A stretch of 64,000 bases of DNA. It comes from Rhinopomastus cyanomelas (Eukaryota > Chordata > Aves > Bucerotiformes > Rhinopomastidae). Shown here piece by piece: positions 21,785 to 32,908 of the stretch. A program made the translations under genes and the position numbers. A model generated the notes under the pieces. That model saw only the letters and a list, made by a program, of their open reading frames with translations, had not been told where the DNA came from and did not search any database. The stretch lies in NCBI GenBank assembly GCA_013400115.1, contig VXBP01010406.1:124440-188439 (forward strand), written 5' to 3'. Every line of letters begins with the position of its first letter. The first letter of the stretch is position 1.

Positions 21785-22839
21785 AAGTGCCTTTGTAGGT
21801 TACTGCTGGTGATTGTGAACCCACTCCCAACTGAGTTTCAGTAGTGTCAAACACCCAAGGGTCTACGAAGTGTATATTTACGTCACTTTTACTATAGGTA
21901 CTTGTTTTTAAAAGATGTCTTTGGAGATCACTGCCCCGTGCCTTTAGCACGGTCCTTAGCCAGCAGGATGAATCACGCTTGGGCAATGGGTTTTTTCCTT
22001 TGTAGGGTGTTACTGATTCCAAAAGAACTTGGATGACATTAGCAATTACCTGCTGCAAATGTACTTACTTCTGGGGGAAAGAATCCCGGCTCTGCTTACT
22101 AAACACAGTCTGTTTTGCTTACTAATAAGTATTATAAAGCGCTGCTCTGAACTTGGATCTCTGAAAGTCTTTCTGAATGAGAGAGCGAGGCTGGAAATGA
22201 AACAAGTATGATTTCCATGGTGAGCCTAGACAGATTTTGTTTTTCCCTTGAAAAAGCTGTGCGATGAAACCCATGTTACATAAAACCTGTTTTCACTCTG
22301 AGGAGGAACATCACCATGGCTGCTCTAATAATTTCTGAGCTATACTGGCACGCATTGGTTTCATCCCTTAGCAAAAAGGTTGCTAGCAAAGTGCTCAAGC
22401 CCCAGTACTGGGGCGAGAAAGTGGAGGCATTACACAAGAGCAAGAGCCTGGGTCTGGCTTAATTGCTTTTCAAGTCTTTACTGGATGATTGCCCATCCAA
22501 ACATTATAATTTTCAAATTAAATCTTTAAAAAATAATAATTGCTGTGGAAAAATAATTGAGCCATACAGCAAAACTCTGGTGCACTAATAATTAAAGGTG
22601 TTGCCAAGACTTTTCAGAGTGTTCTGAAATGTTCATGAGTGGTTTGATTTCATTCCTGATTGTAGCCCATTTCAAGACTGGTTTGGTGGGCTTAGCTTTG
22701 AAGCCATACCTTAGGTGAGCACTCACTGTGAAGAGGTTCAGGAAGGTCCCACTTAGTGTTGAAATTGACTTTCCCATTCATACTTGACATTAACAGCTCA
22801 TAGGATTAGTTTAGAGAACTCAATATTATTAAAAAAGGG
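21785..22839. other. non-coding spacer, nothing recognised
   Basis: About 1 kb, AT-rich between 22500 and 22600. No supported feature. Confidence 0.5.
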
Positions 22840-23202
22840 ACCTGGACAGACTGGGCAGACTCCAACAGGATGAGTTTTAACAAGTCCAAGTGTCGGGTTC
22901 TGCATTTTGGTTATAACAATCCCAGGCAGAACTACAGGCTGGGAATGGAGTTCTTGGAGAGTTCTCAGGTGGAGAGAGACTTGGGGGTGTTGGTGGACAG
23001 CAAACTTAACATGAGTCAGCAGTGTGCCCAGGTGGCCAAGAGNATTGAGTCACTATCCCTGGAGGTGTTCAGGGTTAGGCTGGATGAGCTGCTGAGTGGC
23101 ATGAGTTAGATGTTGGGTTTACTGGGTTGATTTGGATTTAGCTTGGACTGGATATCTTTAAGGTCTTTTCCAACCTTATCATTACTGTGATACTGTGATA
23201 CT
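22840..23202 (+). mobile_element. CR1 LINE fragment, ACTGTGAT-type, with internal deletion at an N
   Basis: The left part encodes the CR1 ORF2 segment CRVLHFGYNNPRQNYRLG and DLGVLVDSKLNMSQQCAQVA. The right part is the end of ORF2 (SLEVFRVRLDELL) and the 3' UTR, ending ACTGTGATACTGTGATACT. The two join at position 23043, the only N in the window, and several hundred bases that should lie between (from GGCCAAGAAGGCC to the end of ORF2) are missing. The gap may be a real deletion or a collapsed assembly gap. Confidence 0.93.
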
Positions 23203-23408
23203 CTAGTAACTAGATCACTCTTGGCATGAGCTCAGCTGTTGTTACCTGTAACTTAAACTAGGGTAAGCTGATGATGGGGCTTTCCAAGCATGATGTTTCA
23301 TGCACATTTCTCAGCACAGAGGAACAAATCTCATGAGAAAAACCCAAAAACTGGTCCACAGACCAGAGTTTCCCAGAGGGGGAACACGCCTGCCAGTAAG
23401 GATAATAG

Positions 23409-23622
23409 AAACACAGAATGTTCTGGATTGGGAGGGACCTCTAAAGGTCACCTAGTCCAACACCCCTGCAACAAGTAGGGACATCTCTAACTATAATAGA
23501 TTGCTCAGAGCTCCATCAAGCCTGACCTTCACTGTCTCCAGGGATGGGGTCTCCACCACCTCTCTAGGCAGCCCGTTCCAGGGGTCCACCACCCTGAGAG
23601 TAAGGAACTTTTCCCCAATGTG
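23409..23622 (-). mobile_element. CR1 LINE 3' fragment (minus)
   Basis: Inverted 3' end AACACAGAATGTTCTGGATT, GGGAGGGACCTCTAAAGGTC, then the ORF2 end (CTCTAGGCAGCCCGTTCCAG). Same class as the copy at 2839. It ends in TTTTCCCCAATGT, directly before the coding-like ORF at 23646. Confidence 0.92.
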
Positions 23623-23645
23623 CAAATTAAAATGAAAAATAACAA

Positions 23646-23864
23646 ATGACAGATATTCAGCAGAACCTGTCCATCCATGGAATCACTTCTGGGGTTGCCC
23701 TTGTTGCCATCAAAGCCAAGTACTTCTTAGTTTTTAATACTCAGCATCTGAATAAGGCTGAGATGCACTGGCATCTCCAGAAGGAGAACCAAGACATGCA
23801 GAAACTGAAGCAACACAAGTCCCTGTTCAGCTCCCAGCTGTGGTATGGTGGAGATGTGCCTTAG
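23646..23864 (+). pseudogene. short coding-like ORF, unidentified, possibly a retrocopy fragment
   Basis: A 72-codon frame from ATG to TAG. From about residue 14 onward (SGVALVAIKAKYFLVFN, then KAEMHWHLQKENQDMQKLKQ) it looks protein-like, with third positions mostly C or G and no low-complexity sequence. A short hydrophobic segment is followed by a charged, glutamine- and lysine-rich tail, as in small membrane proteins. I do not recognise the family. No splice acceptor of quality precedes it and no poly(A) signal follows closely. It could be a fragment of a processed pseudogene, a last exon, or chance. Confidence 0.25.
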
Positions 23865-24085
23865 CCCTCTCGCAGCAAAATCATCCCAGTGAGCACTGGT
23901 CAGCAATTATGACTGGTTAATTTTTATTCCCTTTAGGTTAGGGAGTAGTTACTTAAACTGCCTCAGAAGCAGTTAAGGCTGGCATTGCTGCTGTGTGCTG
24001 AGGGTAACCATCGAACCATAACCTCAGAGCTTGTCCACAGACATGCTGCCCCACAGCCTGCGCAGTACATGAACTTCATAGACAA

Positions 24086-24343
24086 CCATAGAGTCAGGCA
24101 CTGTTTAGGTTGGAAAAGACCTTCAAGATCGAGTCCAACCATGAACCCAACTGTCCCAAGGCCATCACTAAACCGTGTCCCTAAGCTCCAGATCTACCTG
24201 ACTTTGAAACACATCCAGGGATGGCGATTCAACCCCCTCACTGGGCAGCCTGTTCCAAGGCCTGATGACCCTTTGCACGAAGGAGGTTTTCCTATGGCCA
24301 ACGTAAACTTTGCTTGGTGCAACTTGACGCCATTTCCTGTTGT
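24086..24343 (-). mobile_element. CR1 LINE 3' fragment (minus)
   Basis: ACCATAGAGTCAGGCACTGT, TTAGGTTGGAAAAGACCTTC and further AACGTAAACTTTGCTTGGTG and CAACTTGACGCCATTTCCTG. Same class as 17836. The tail units are eroded to ATAGAGTC. On the minus strand an ORF2-end peptide (KTSFVQRVIRPWNRLPSEGV) is visible. Confidence 0.92.
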
Positions 24344-25273
24344 TATGCTGACGAGGCCAAACAAACTCAAGGGCCAAGCTGTTGACAGAAGCAGTTTTTC
24401 TCTTTCTTGAGACTCCTGGTCCAGTGTTGCTTAGTGCTCTAACTAATGCTCCAATTTCAGCCAGCACCATGTTTGCATAACAGACCTTCCCTTGTCTCCT
24501 GGTTATACCATAGTCCTGTATGCTGTGTATCCCTTGTCCGAGGGGTGGCTGCAACCCAGCAGACCAGCTGGATGCCACTTTTTTCCTGAGACTGGGCTGT
24601 ATTTTTGTTTTCTTGCTGCTGGCAACACCTGTAAGTAGGGAAACTTGGCACTTCCCACTAATTGAAATTTCTGTGAGACAAAGTAGCCCCTGCTGACACC
24701 ACGAGGTAAATGCTTTGCTTTCTGTTAGCAAGTCTTTATTGTAGAACTTCAGGCTCTACATGTCTCTACATATCTCTTTGAGATAGAGCTTTAATTCAGG
24801 CTGCTTTAAGTGGGATCAAGTAGTGTTGATTGATGCTGCTGGTTGATTTTCTCTCATCATTTCCAGTCAGAAAATGTTTTTCTACTGCTTTGCTCACGCT
24901 TCACAAATTCGTTTCTATCTCCCTTGTTACAGAACATAAAGACATAGTTATTAAATGAAGTCACTTCCCTTCTGTCCTCCTCATGAAATCGAGGCTTGTC
25001 CTTGGTAATCACTGCTTAATGAGATACACAAATTAGTTTGAAACCCTGCCTTCCTAATTTGAAAGCCTTTTGCATTATTCTTTATGTAAGAGAACACAGT
25101 AGGATTTAGAATTCTTAGAAGAAACATTTTCCATGCAGAAGGTCAGTGCCAAAACAAATACTTGGTGGTATTTAGGAAGGAGACTTGGGGGAAGGTGAGA
25201 CCATGCTTTGTAGCAAAGGAGAAAACTTAAGTATCTGAATTGCCAACTGCTGCAAAGGAGGGCTTTGTCAAGT
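24344..25273. other. non-coding spacer, nothing recognised
   Basis: About 930 bp, AT-rich towards 25100. The 187-codon minus frame 24168-24731 gets its C-terminal third from the CR1; the rest has no support. Confidence 0.5.
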
Positions 25274-25611
25274 TCATAGAATCACAGATTGGAAGGGACC
25301 TTGGAAACCATCTCATCCCAACCCCCTGCTGTGGGCAGAGACACCTCTCACCACGCCAGGTTGCCCAGAGCCCCATCCAGCCTAGGCTTGAACACTTCCA
25401 GGGGTAGAGCAGCCACAACCTCCCTGGCGACTGTTTCAGTGCCTCAGCATCCTCACAGGGAGGAATTTCTTCCTCAGATCTAATCTGAATCTCCTGTCTT
25501 GTAGCTTGAACCCATGTCCAGAGTCCCTTGCAAAAAACCCCTCTTCACCTCTCCTTCAGCCACTGGAATGCTGCTATAAGGTCCTGCCAGAGCCTTCCCT
25601 TCTCCAGGCTG
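25274..25611 (-). mobile_element. CR1 LINE 3' fragment (minus)
   Basis: TCATAGAATCACAGATTGGA, then GGGCAGAGACACCTCTCACC, TTGCCCAGAGCCCCATCCAG and the end of ORF2 to CCTTCTCCAGGCTG. The closest sister copy is at 6214. It contains two CpGs only. Confidence 0.95.
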
Positions 25612-25678
25612 TTGAAGACACTCTGAATTGGAATTGCTTATCACTTTATGAAAATTGCCCCCTGAACTTGTATATAGC

Positions 25679-25730
25679 TGGAACTAGATGACCTCTGAGG
25701 TCTGTTCCAACTGAACTGTTCCGTGATCCA
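25679..25730 (+). mobile_element. very short CR1 LINE tail (+)
   Basis: TGGAACTAGATGACCTCTGA, GGTCTGTTCCAACTGAACTG, TTCCGTGATC: about 50 bp of a diverged CR1 3' end in opposite orientation to the copy 67 bp upstream. The tail units are eroded. Confidence 0.7.
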
Positions 25731-26936
25731 ATGTACCAGTAAGACATGTCCTTTTGCTTACATAGCTCCGTCTTTGCTTCCCCTTGTGCCACCATTTTCC
25801 TTTGTGTTAGGCCATTGTGAGTCACCACAGCAGCTGGTGGCATTCTGTAGTCACTAATGGGGACACTACTCAAGGAATATCCAATGAAGTGTAGCAGTTG
25901 CAGTATTCTCAGCCAAGATTACATCATGAACCTAGAAAACCTCTATTATAACAGAAGACAACTACCACAGGTAAGAAGAGCAGCAACCTCACCGCAGCTC
26001 AAGTTTGGTATATTCCAGCAACCAGATCAGAAACCCTCCAGTGGCCTCACCTACACCCTTCCATTAGTACTAATTACTGTGCTACCACAGCTTTACTCTT
26101 ATCTTAAATCATGTTACCTCGTTGGGTGCTAACGTGTGCTGAAGCTTTACCGAAACAGAGCTGAAGACTGATTTGCCATTGATGACTGGATTGACCTCCT
26201 GAGTAAAGTTAGAAGGGAGAGCTGATGGCATGGAGCTTCTGAAATCTGTGAGGATGACATCAAAACATACTTGGGCAACACAGAATTTGTAGAGTAGGAG
26301 TAATTTATCTGTCTTTAAACCCAGCCAGGTTCTCGATGCAGCAGCCAGTGACAAAATAGGCCTGCTTGTTTCTTTTCATGTCTATTTTTTTTACACCTTC
26401 AGCAGTCACCTTTAAGAATCTGACCCTTATTCCTTCTGTTAGAGAGATAATTACTCACTCTCAATTGCTGTCCCTAGGAGCAGTTAATGAATGCTGCACA
26501 ATAAACAGAAGTAGGGCAGCTGGCTGGAACAATGCACAGGTGGATGAGACAACTTCATCTGGTGAGGAGCTAATGAGCAGGTGAACTTGGGGTTCGTCTC
26601 AATACCATCCTCACCTCCTCTTCTCATTGGTACTGTTCTTCCTCAGTCCATTTTTCAACTTGTTGAGTGGCAAGAGGTTACAAAGGAGAGACAGGTTTTC
26701 TTAGCAGAAGGGGCTCCTTCCTCTCACCCAGATCCATCCTAAATGTATTTTCCTTTCTGTGTGCTGCTGTGCACCTTCCCAGAGGAGGCTGATTCTGCAC
26801 ACAGCATAATGACTGCTTTGCCTTGTTGTCTCTCAGTGAGATTTATCCTTTTCCTCCTTAACAGAACTGTACCAAATCTAAGCTTTGGAGATGAAGATAG
26901 GATTGATTCCTGATAGATCACTTTTTATATGATGCT
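25731..26936. other. non-coding spacer with an isolated good donor
   Basis: CCACAG|GTAAGAAG at 25972 is a strong donor-like site following an open frame (25857 on), but I find no convincing acceptor upstream. Otherwise nothing recognised. Confidence 0.45.
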
Positions 26937-27384
26937 TGTGGAGCACTGTGTGCAGTTCTGGAGCGCTCAACACAAGGAGAACATAAACCTTAGAATGAGT
27001 CCACAAAAACGATCAGAGAGCTGGAGCACCTCTCTTCTGAAGAAAGGCTGAGAGAATTGGGATTGTTCAGCCTGCAGAAGACTCCAGGAAGACCTTAACA
27101 GCCTTTCAGTACTTAAGGGGGGTTTATAAGAAAGATGGGGCAGAACTTTTTAGCAAAGCCTGTTGCAACAGGACAAGAGGTGATGTTTTTTTACTGTGAG
27201 GGTGATGAAACACTGGCCTGGGTTGCCCAGAGTGGTGGTAGATGCCCATCCCTGCAGACACTGAGTTAGGCTGGATGAGCTCTGAGCAACCTGATCTAGT
27301 TGTGTATGTCCCTGCTCACTGCAGGGCGTTGGACTAGATGACCTCTAAAGGACCTTCCAACACAAAGCCCTCTATGAATCTGTG
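26937..27384 (+). mobile_element. CR1 LINE 3' fragment, diverged
   Basis: GGAGCACTGTGTGCAGTTCT, GAAAGGCTGAGAGAATTGGG, TTGCCCAGAGTGGTGGTAGA and the 3' UTR GGACTAGATGACCTCTAAAG, ending CTCTATGAATCTGTG. It has several indels against the other copies, so is among the older insertions. Confidence 0.93.
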
Positions 27385-30043
27385 TTAGCACTGAGAGAGA
27401 AGGCAACTGCCCTAGCCCTACCAACGCTGGTCTTGCCATCTGTATTGACCAGCTGCATTTTCTAGGCAAGTTCTACTGTGTCCTTCAGCAATATGAATGC
27501 GTCACAAGTAAGCGTCGTGGCCAGTACTTGCGCAAACTCCCAAGTGACACGTCTGTCAAACTCAAGACTATCCATGTGTGTAACACAAGTAAGTGTTTTG
27601 TTGCCTGACAGCCTCTCCATAGCTGCTGTTTCAGAGAGGTAACACGTCTGTATTTTTCAAGCCAGTGGTAGATCATTATGAGATTGGTGTTATGTAAAGT
27701 CATAGCAGTAGAGGCAAATGACTCAGTGCTAGGAAGTACTGAAGATGAAGAGAGGGGCAGGCAACACATTCTTTCTGTTCTGTGTTTTGGTAACCTGGCT
27801 GACACACAGAAAGGCAATGGGGTCTGAAAGGTTTTGGCTTGTTATTAATCACTTAGAAATTATCATTCATGTGGTTTCTGACTTGTCTTTTTATAATGTC
27901 CTGATTGAGCTGGAACCAAAATGAATTAAGGTAGAGCTTTAGAAGCTCCATTATGATCTGAGCACCTGTCTTCCTTTGACTTCGAAAATTTCCACCTTAA
28001 TCTTTCAACGGTGTGATTAAGACAGAAAATGGCAGAAGTCCTAGCCAGAACAGCTTCCAGCTAGAGATGTGGTAGGAACATTATGCACACCATTTGCTAA
28101 TACAGGCACGTACAGGCCAGCAGTAGCTCCCGTGTCTCTGCCAGAAAGCTAATGAGAACATATTTGGCCATAAACTTCCCTCTGACTTGGGCAAGGGCAC
28201 GTCTAAATTCTAGTTGTCTCATGTCCACTAGCTGTACATTGAGGGATCTAAGCAGTGGTACTAGAATAAAGGGGGACTTCTTCAGGGTTTGCAGACCCTC
28301 AGTTTGCAGACTGAGACACGATAATTGAAGCAACCTGTATTTTCACAGGCAGGCGTGTATTTTTCTCAAGCAAGTGGGCTAGCTGTGTGTGCCAAGAGCT
28401 CGCCACACGTGTGGTAGAGAATTCCATTCCGAGCATGCTTAGAGGGGGAAAACTTAGTGCAGAGTGCTGTCTTTGGTGTAGGGGTGGAGAAATGCTGTCG
28501 CACCCAAACCCTCACAAAACAGTGAACTTGTCAAAGGATGGGTCTCCATCTTTCTTGTGGCCCTTGCTAATCCAAAGCTAGACACTTTTCTTCTTGCACA
28601 GCATCCTGGGCAAGTGATGGAATTAGAATGGGAGTTGGTTTGATCTCACTAAGGATCTTGACGAAGCACTCTTTTTTTTCCGAGGCACTACTGACTTACG
28701 ATCTGTTGGACCTTGACTGATGAAGATATGAAGCCAACATGAGTGGTGGTGTTCAGGAGCTCCCTGAATGGGCAAACTTGTTTTCCTGCTTTGGAGCTAT
28801 CAGCCCTTTCCTTGCTAGGTCCTCTGCCAATGTACTTTGAGAAGACCTTTTGAACCCGTGTTTCAGCTCTCCACCAGGAGTCAGTATTGCCAGATTATGT
28901 AGCAGGGCACAGAGCTACTCTGTAAAAACCAAAACCCAACTAAGCAATGATGATCAGCTGTCAAAGGTCTCCTTGTGGAACCTGCAGAGTGTAGTTTCCA
29001 GCTCATGCTTCCTGGAGTTCTTTCCCAGCTGAAATGTAGGTCTCTTACATTGCCAGAGCTCCTCCACGTTGCTGGGGTGCACTCCTGAGGCTGCATGTTG
29101 CCCTTCAATGAGGGCAAAGACAATGCCTGTTGCCCTTCAGCACAAGAGACAGTGTGCTTTGGTGTTGCACCCTTACAAGGCAAGTGTTTCCAGAAAGCTG
29201 GAAACAGCCTGAAATGATCCTGTCCATCAGACCAACTGTTTTCATTCCTGATACAGTGTACCCCAAAAATGCCCTCTGCAAGCTTTACTGCTCTATGTCC
29301 TGTGGCTGGCAGGAGAAAAAAGAGACTTCTTTCCATAAATGCCTTCAGCTCATAGTGGCTGGTTTTAAGCAGAATTAGATTTAGAAAGGTGTGACTATGA
29401 AGAAAGATTGGAAAGATTAGAACGTAGAATTACTCAGCTTCATGCAGAAGCAACTTTGTCATCCTCTTACTCTCCCTACCACGCTGCTCGTTAGTTTTCT
29501 TGGTGAAAGCTGAAGTCATTAACAGCTTAGAAGGGGAAACTCCTCAGGTCAGGGATATTTTTTGATTTGCAGCACACTTACACTTCTGGGAAGGCTTCCA
29601 TCAGCTGCTGTAAGACTTAAGTAAGGTTTCGATGAGCAGAATATGGAAATGTAGATGTAGTGGGGCAAAAGAATCTCTCTCTGTTGTGCCAGACTCCCAG
29701 TCACCTGAAACTGCTCAGTAGGTTTCAATTACCTGGGATTTTTAATTAAAACTACAGATCTATCTCAATGGCACCATTCAGTTCTGTGTAAAACTAGTGG
29801 TATGGCTAGTTTTGGGTAGCAGAATGAGTACAGTGGTCTTCTGATGAGATCTCATGTGCTTTGGGACAGTCAAAGGGCTTGAAAAGTCATCTTTTTCATT
29901 TGTTGAGCCTTAGCTGGATGATGTTACTGGTGTGCAAGTTGCTCCTGTAGGTACCTGACCTGGTTTGTCTGTCATTGGAATGAATGAAGGGTCACCTTCT
30001 TGGTGTGACAGTTGTAGGCTCCTCAAGTCTGGTGTGTTACATC
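27385..30043. other. 2.7-kb non-coding stretch
   Basis: Single-copy sequence without CR1. The overlapping long frames (minus 28881-29336, plus 29130-29378) are mutual shadows with no motif. No supported gene. Confidence 0.5.
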
Positions 30044-30262
30044 ATCTTAGACTGGATGTGAGGAGGAAGTTCTTCACCGTGAGAGTGGTGAGAGCCTGGA
30101 ATGGGTTGCCCAGGGAGGTGGTTGGGGCCCCATCCCCAGAGGTGTTTAAGGCCAGGATGGATGGGGCTCTGGCCAACCTGGTCTAGGGTGGGGTGTCCCT
30201 GCCCTGTGCTGGGGGGTTGGAACTGGATGATGGTTCCTTCCAATCCTGAGTGATTCTGATTC
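30044..30262 (+). mobile_element. CR1 LINE 3' fragment
   Basis: Reads out the end of ORF2 (RLDVRRKFFTVRVVRAWNGL, then PREVVGAPSPEVFKARMDGA in one frame), followed by the 3' UTR with GGGGGGTTGGAACTGGATGA and one tail unit ATTCTGATT. Here ORF2 keeps its frame to a stop near 30186. Confidence 0.95.
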
Positions 30263-30279
30263 CATGGCTTCTCCAGTGA

Positions 30280-30356
30280 GGTGAGCCTGCTCTGGCAGGG
30301 GGATTGGACTAGATGATCTTTTGGGGTCCCTTCCAATCCCTGATGATTCTATGATC
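30280..30356 (+). mobile_element. second, very short CR1 tail in tandem
   Basis: TGAGCCTGCTCTGGCAGGGG, GATTGGACTAGATGATCTTT, TGGGGTCCCTTCCAATCCCT and GATGATTCTATGATC. It lies 17 bp after the previous copy in the same orientation but belongs to a different (the younger ATTCTATG) subfamily, so it is a separate insertion near the tail of the first. Confidence 0.92.
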
Positions 30357-31569
30357 TTTGAGTGTTTTCTTGGTGTTCCAACTGAAACCTTGGGGTACTG
30401 CTAGTATTTGTATTGTATCCACATTCTCAGCCTGCCTGAATATTCATATGTGATCCTGGCTCTAACAGTCTGCATGGGTTTAACTGGGTGGAGTTGTCCG
30501 AAGAATTACAAACCTTGGATTTATAGGACTTGTTATTATGTTCTTATCTTCCACTGATGTTTGGTTTATATCTGTGAAAATAAAATCATCATTCCCAGAA
30601 GGAATTCACCTAAGTTTCTCTCCTAGATTTTTTTATTTAATTGATAATTTTTTACAGGAGTGTCCTTGCCAAAGTGAGAGGCTTTGCCAGTCCTCCGGAA
30701 TGGAAGGGTTTAAGCATTTCCCAGAGGAGCTGTTCTCTCTGTGGCAAAGGATCAGTGTTTTTGTTCTTGTGTCTGCGACTTTTGTTTACACGAGTAGCGC
30801 TGAGGTTTGGCTACGGCATAACTGGGAGATGGAAGGTTCATGCAGCTCTTCCTTCCTGGAGCACAGGTTTCTGGGCTCTCAGTGTATTGATGAATCCTGA
30901 ATTTCTCTGAGCAGTAATTCTTCAGAACTTTCAGTGTGGTGCATACTGAAAAAACCAGAGAGAGTTTCTTCTGCCACTGCACGTTGTGTAGGAGCTTTTT
31001 GTAGTGAGGGTAGCAGGATCTCTTACCCTTGGCGTCGTGCGAGTAGTAGTTCTAACAGTCTCAGTTACAGAATTACACATTCCTGGAGCAACCAGAATCA
31101 GTAACTTTGCTTTGCTTTCAGGAATCAGGTTTGTCTTTTTGGGGCTTTTTTCTCACTTATGCCCTAAGTTTTTCAGGTTTCAGACAAGGCTTTGGGTAAG
31201 GAGTTTGTTGCCACTTCAGACTTAAACTGTAATTGGAACATGATGGCCGAGTTGGTATTTCATGTGGATGGCCCTTGATCCAGAGCAGAGGGTCTGGATG
31301 GATCACTGAGCTGCTGAATAGCTCCTTCACAGCGCCTTCTGAGCTGTATGTCAGCCCTGCTGATAGGCAGGAGCCTGGTACACCCCAAAGAGATGGTTTT
31401 GCAATTGCAAAACAACAAATGTTTTGGTCACATTCTTTTATTACTGTTTTTTCCACTTTCTTTAAATTCATTGGTAATTTTTTTTTATCTCTTTTGTGAT
31501 TCAGATGCAAAGTGATCTACTTGGTAGAGCAGAGCAATGACAGCCATATTCTAACTCTGCATAGCAACT
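30357..31569. other. non-coding stretch with an acceptor followed by an open block
   Basis: TTGATAATTTTTTACAG (ending 30657) is a strong acceptor-like site. Two frames stay open for 80-90 codons after it, to 30900 and 30910. I recognise neither peptide and see no donor of equal quality, so it is not called a gene. Confidence 0.45.
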
Positions 31570-31698
31570 TCACAGTATCACAGTAATGATAAGGTTGGAA
31601 AAGACCTTAAAGATCATCCAGTCCAACCTAAACCCAAATAAACCCAGTAAATCTAACATCTAGATCATGCCACTCAGCCCCTCATCCAGCCTAACCTT
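31570..31698 (-). mobile_element. CR1 LINE tail (minus), ACTGTGAT-type
   Basis: Inverted tail TCACAGTATCACAGTAATGA, then TAAGGTTGGAAAAGACCTTA, ATCATGCCACTCAGCCCCTC and ATCCAGCCTAACCTT. It is the mirror of the copies at 955 and 38307. Confidence 0.92.
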
Positions 31699-32908
31699 GT
31701 GTCAATTCTGCTGGTCTTAGTTGGAAAGAAGGTGGTAACAATGCAGGTTCCAGTCCCTAGGCTTCTAATCACACAGCTACAAAATCAGGTTGTGATCTGA
31801 TGGTTTCTATTCAAGTTATCTTCTACTGGAAAGTCCAATTATAATGGAGGTAAGCCAGGAGTGATTGCGATCCTTCTAGACTCAAAAACCCCCTTCTGCT
31901 ATTTATTCTCCTAGCAAAATGCCCCTTCTGGATGTACCTACCCAACACATGTCCTCAGTGCTACCTAATGAGGCCTTTTTTTCAGGTATTTTACATTCCT
32001 TCTTACTGTGTCAAGGTTAGCAATCGATTTCCTGTTCTCTTCTTTTTCTTTACCCTTGTTCCTGCAGGATTCAGCCTTAACTGAAGGATTTCTTTTGATT
32101 CGTGTGGACTTCTAGGAAATGAATTTCAAATATTTGATGTTTTGAATATTTTGTGACTCCTATGAGTATATAGTTGGACATACTGTTGATAGTTAAGGAA
32201 GTCAAGCCACAGGAATTTACGCCCATTATGGAAAATCTGATGTGATTCCTTTATCATGGCAAACCCAAAAAGTCTGCTGGCATACCCAGCTACAGCACTC
32301 ACAAACCATACACAGAGAATGCCTTTTAGGAATTGGATTAAAACACAGTCATCATACTTGCCATCGATTACATGTTGAGAAATCCCAGGCATACAGTGCT
32401 GCAGAGTGAAATCAGACACCTTGGGAAGCCTGTTCCAAATGGAAATCTCATATGTGAGATCCTGGCTCAGTCACCACTCCCTCAGTTTCTTTACCCTCCC
32501 AAAAATATATTTGGATGGGCTAGTAATGTAAATATAGTAACATCATACCCAGTAAACATGCGCAGGTTGGGTCATGCTCGCTGCACTAAACACAGCCACA
32601 GACAAACTAAAACCTGCCTACAGGTATCACCAAAAAATGCCAGTAATGCAGCTTCACCTATTTCCCTGAGTTCCTGCAGATGTACAGGTTGTGGAATCAC
32701 ATTAGCAAAATGTGTTATTTATAAATGGAAAATGATGGAGTTTACGATGAGTCTTCTCTGTCGCTATGGCTTCTCATATGGGAGTTATAAATATGACTGG
32801 GCAATCACTGGTGTGCAACACTTTCGGCACTGTGGTCATTTCTAACCCAAAAAGAAGCCACAAGAGATAAATGCGTGAAGGTCTCTACTAGCTTTTTGGC
32901 ATATAGGA
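31699..32908. other. non-coding stretch, nothing recognised
   Basis: The 157-codon + frame at 32372-32845 is one of the longest non-CR1 frames but has no known domain, no codon bias and no flanking splice signals. Confidence 0.5.

Noticed and set aside
24168..24731. 187-codon minus-strand ORF
   Set aside because: Its C-terminal part is CR1 ORF2 end; the remainder is random-looking sequence read in from the flank.
28881..29336. 151-codon minus-strand ORF overlapping + frames
   Set aside because: Frames on both strands shadow one another and neither has a familiar motif.
32372..32845. 157-codon + strand ORF
   Set aside because: No recognisable domain, no codon bias, no flanking splice or promoter signals; a frame of this length can occur by chance in 64 kb read in six frames.
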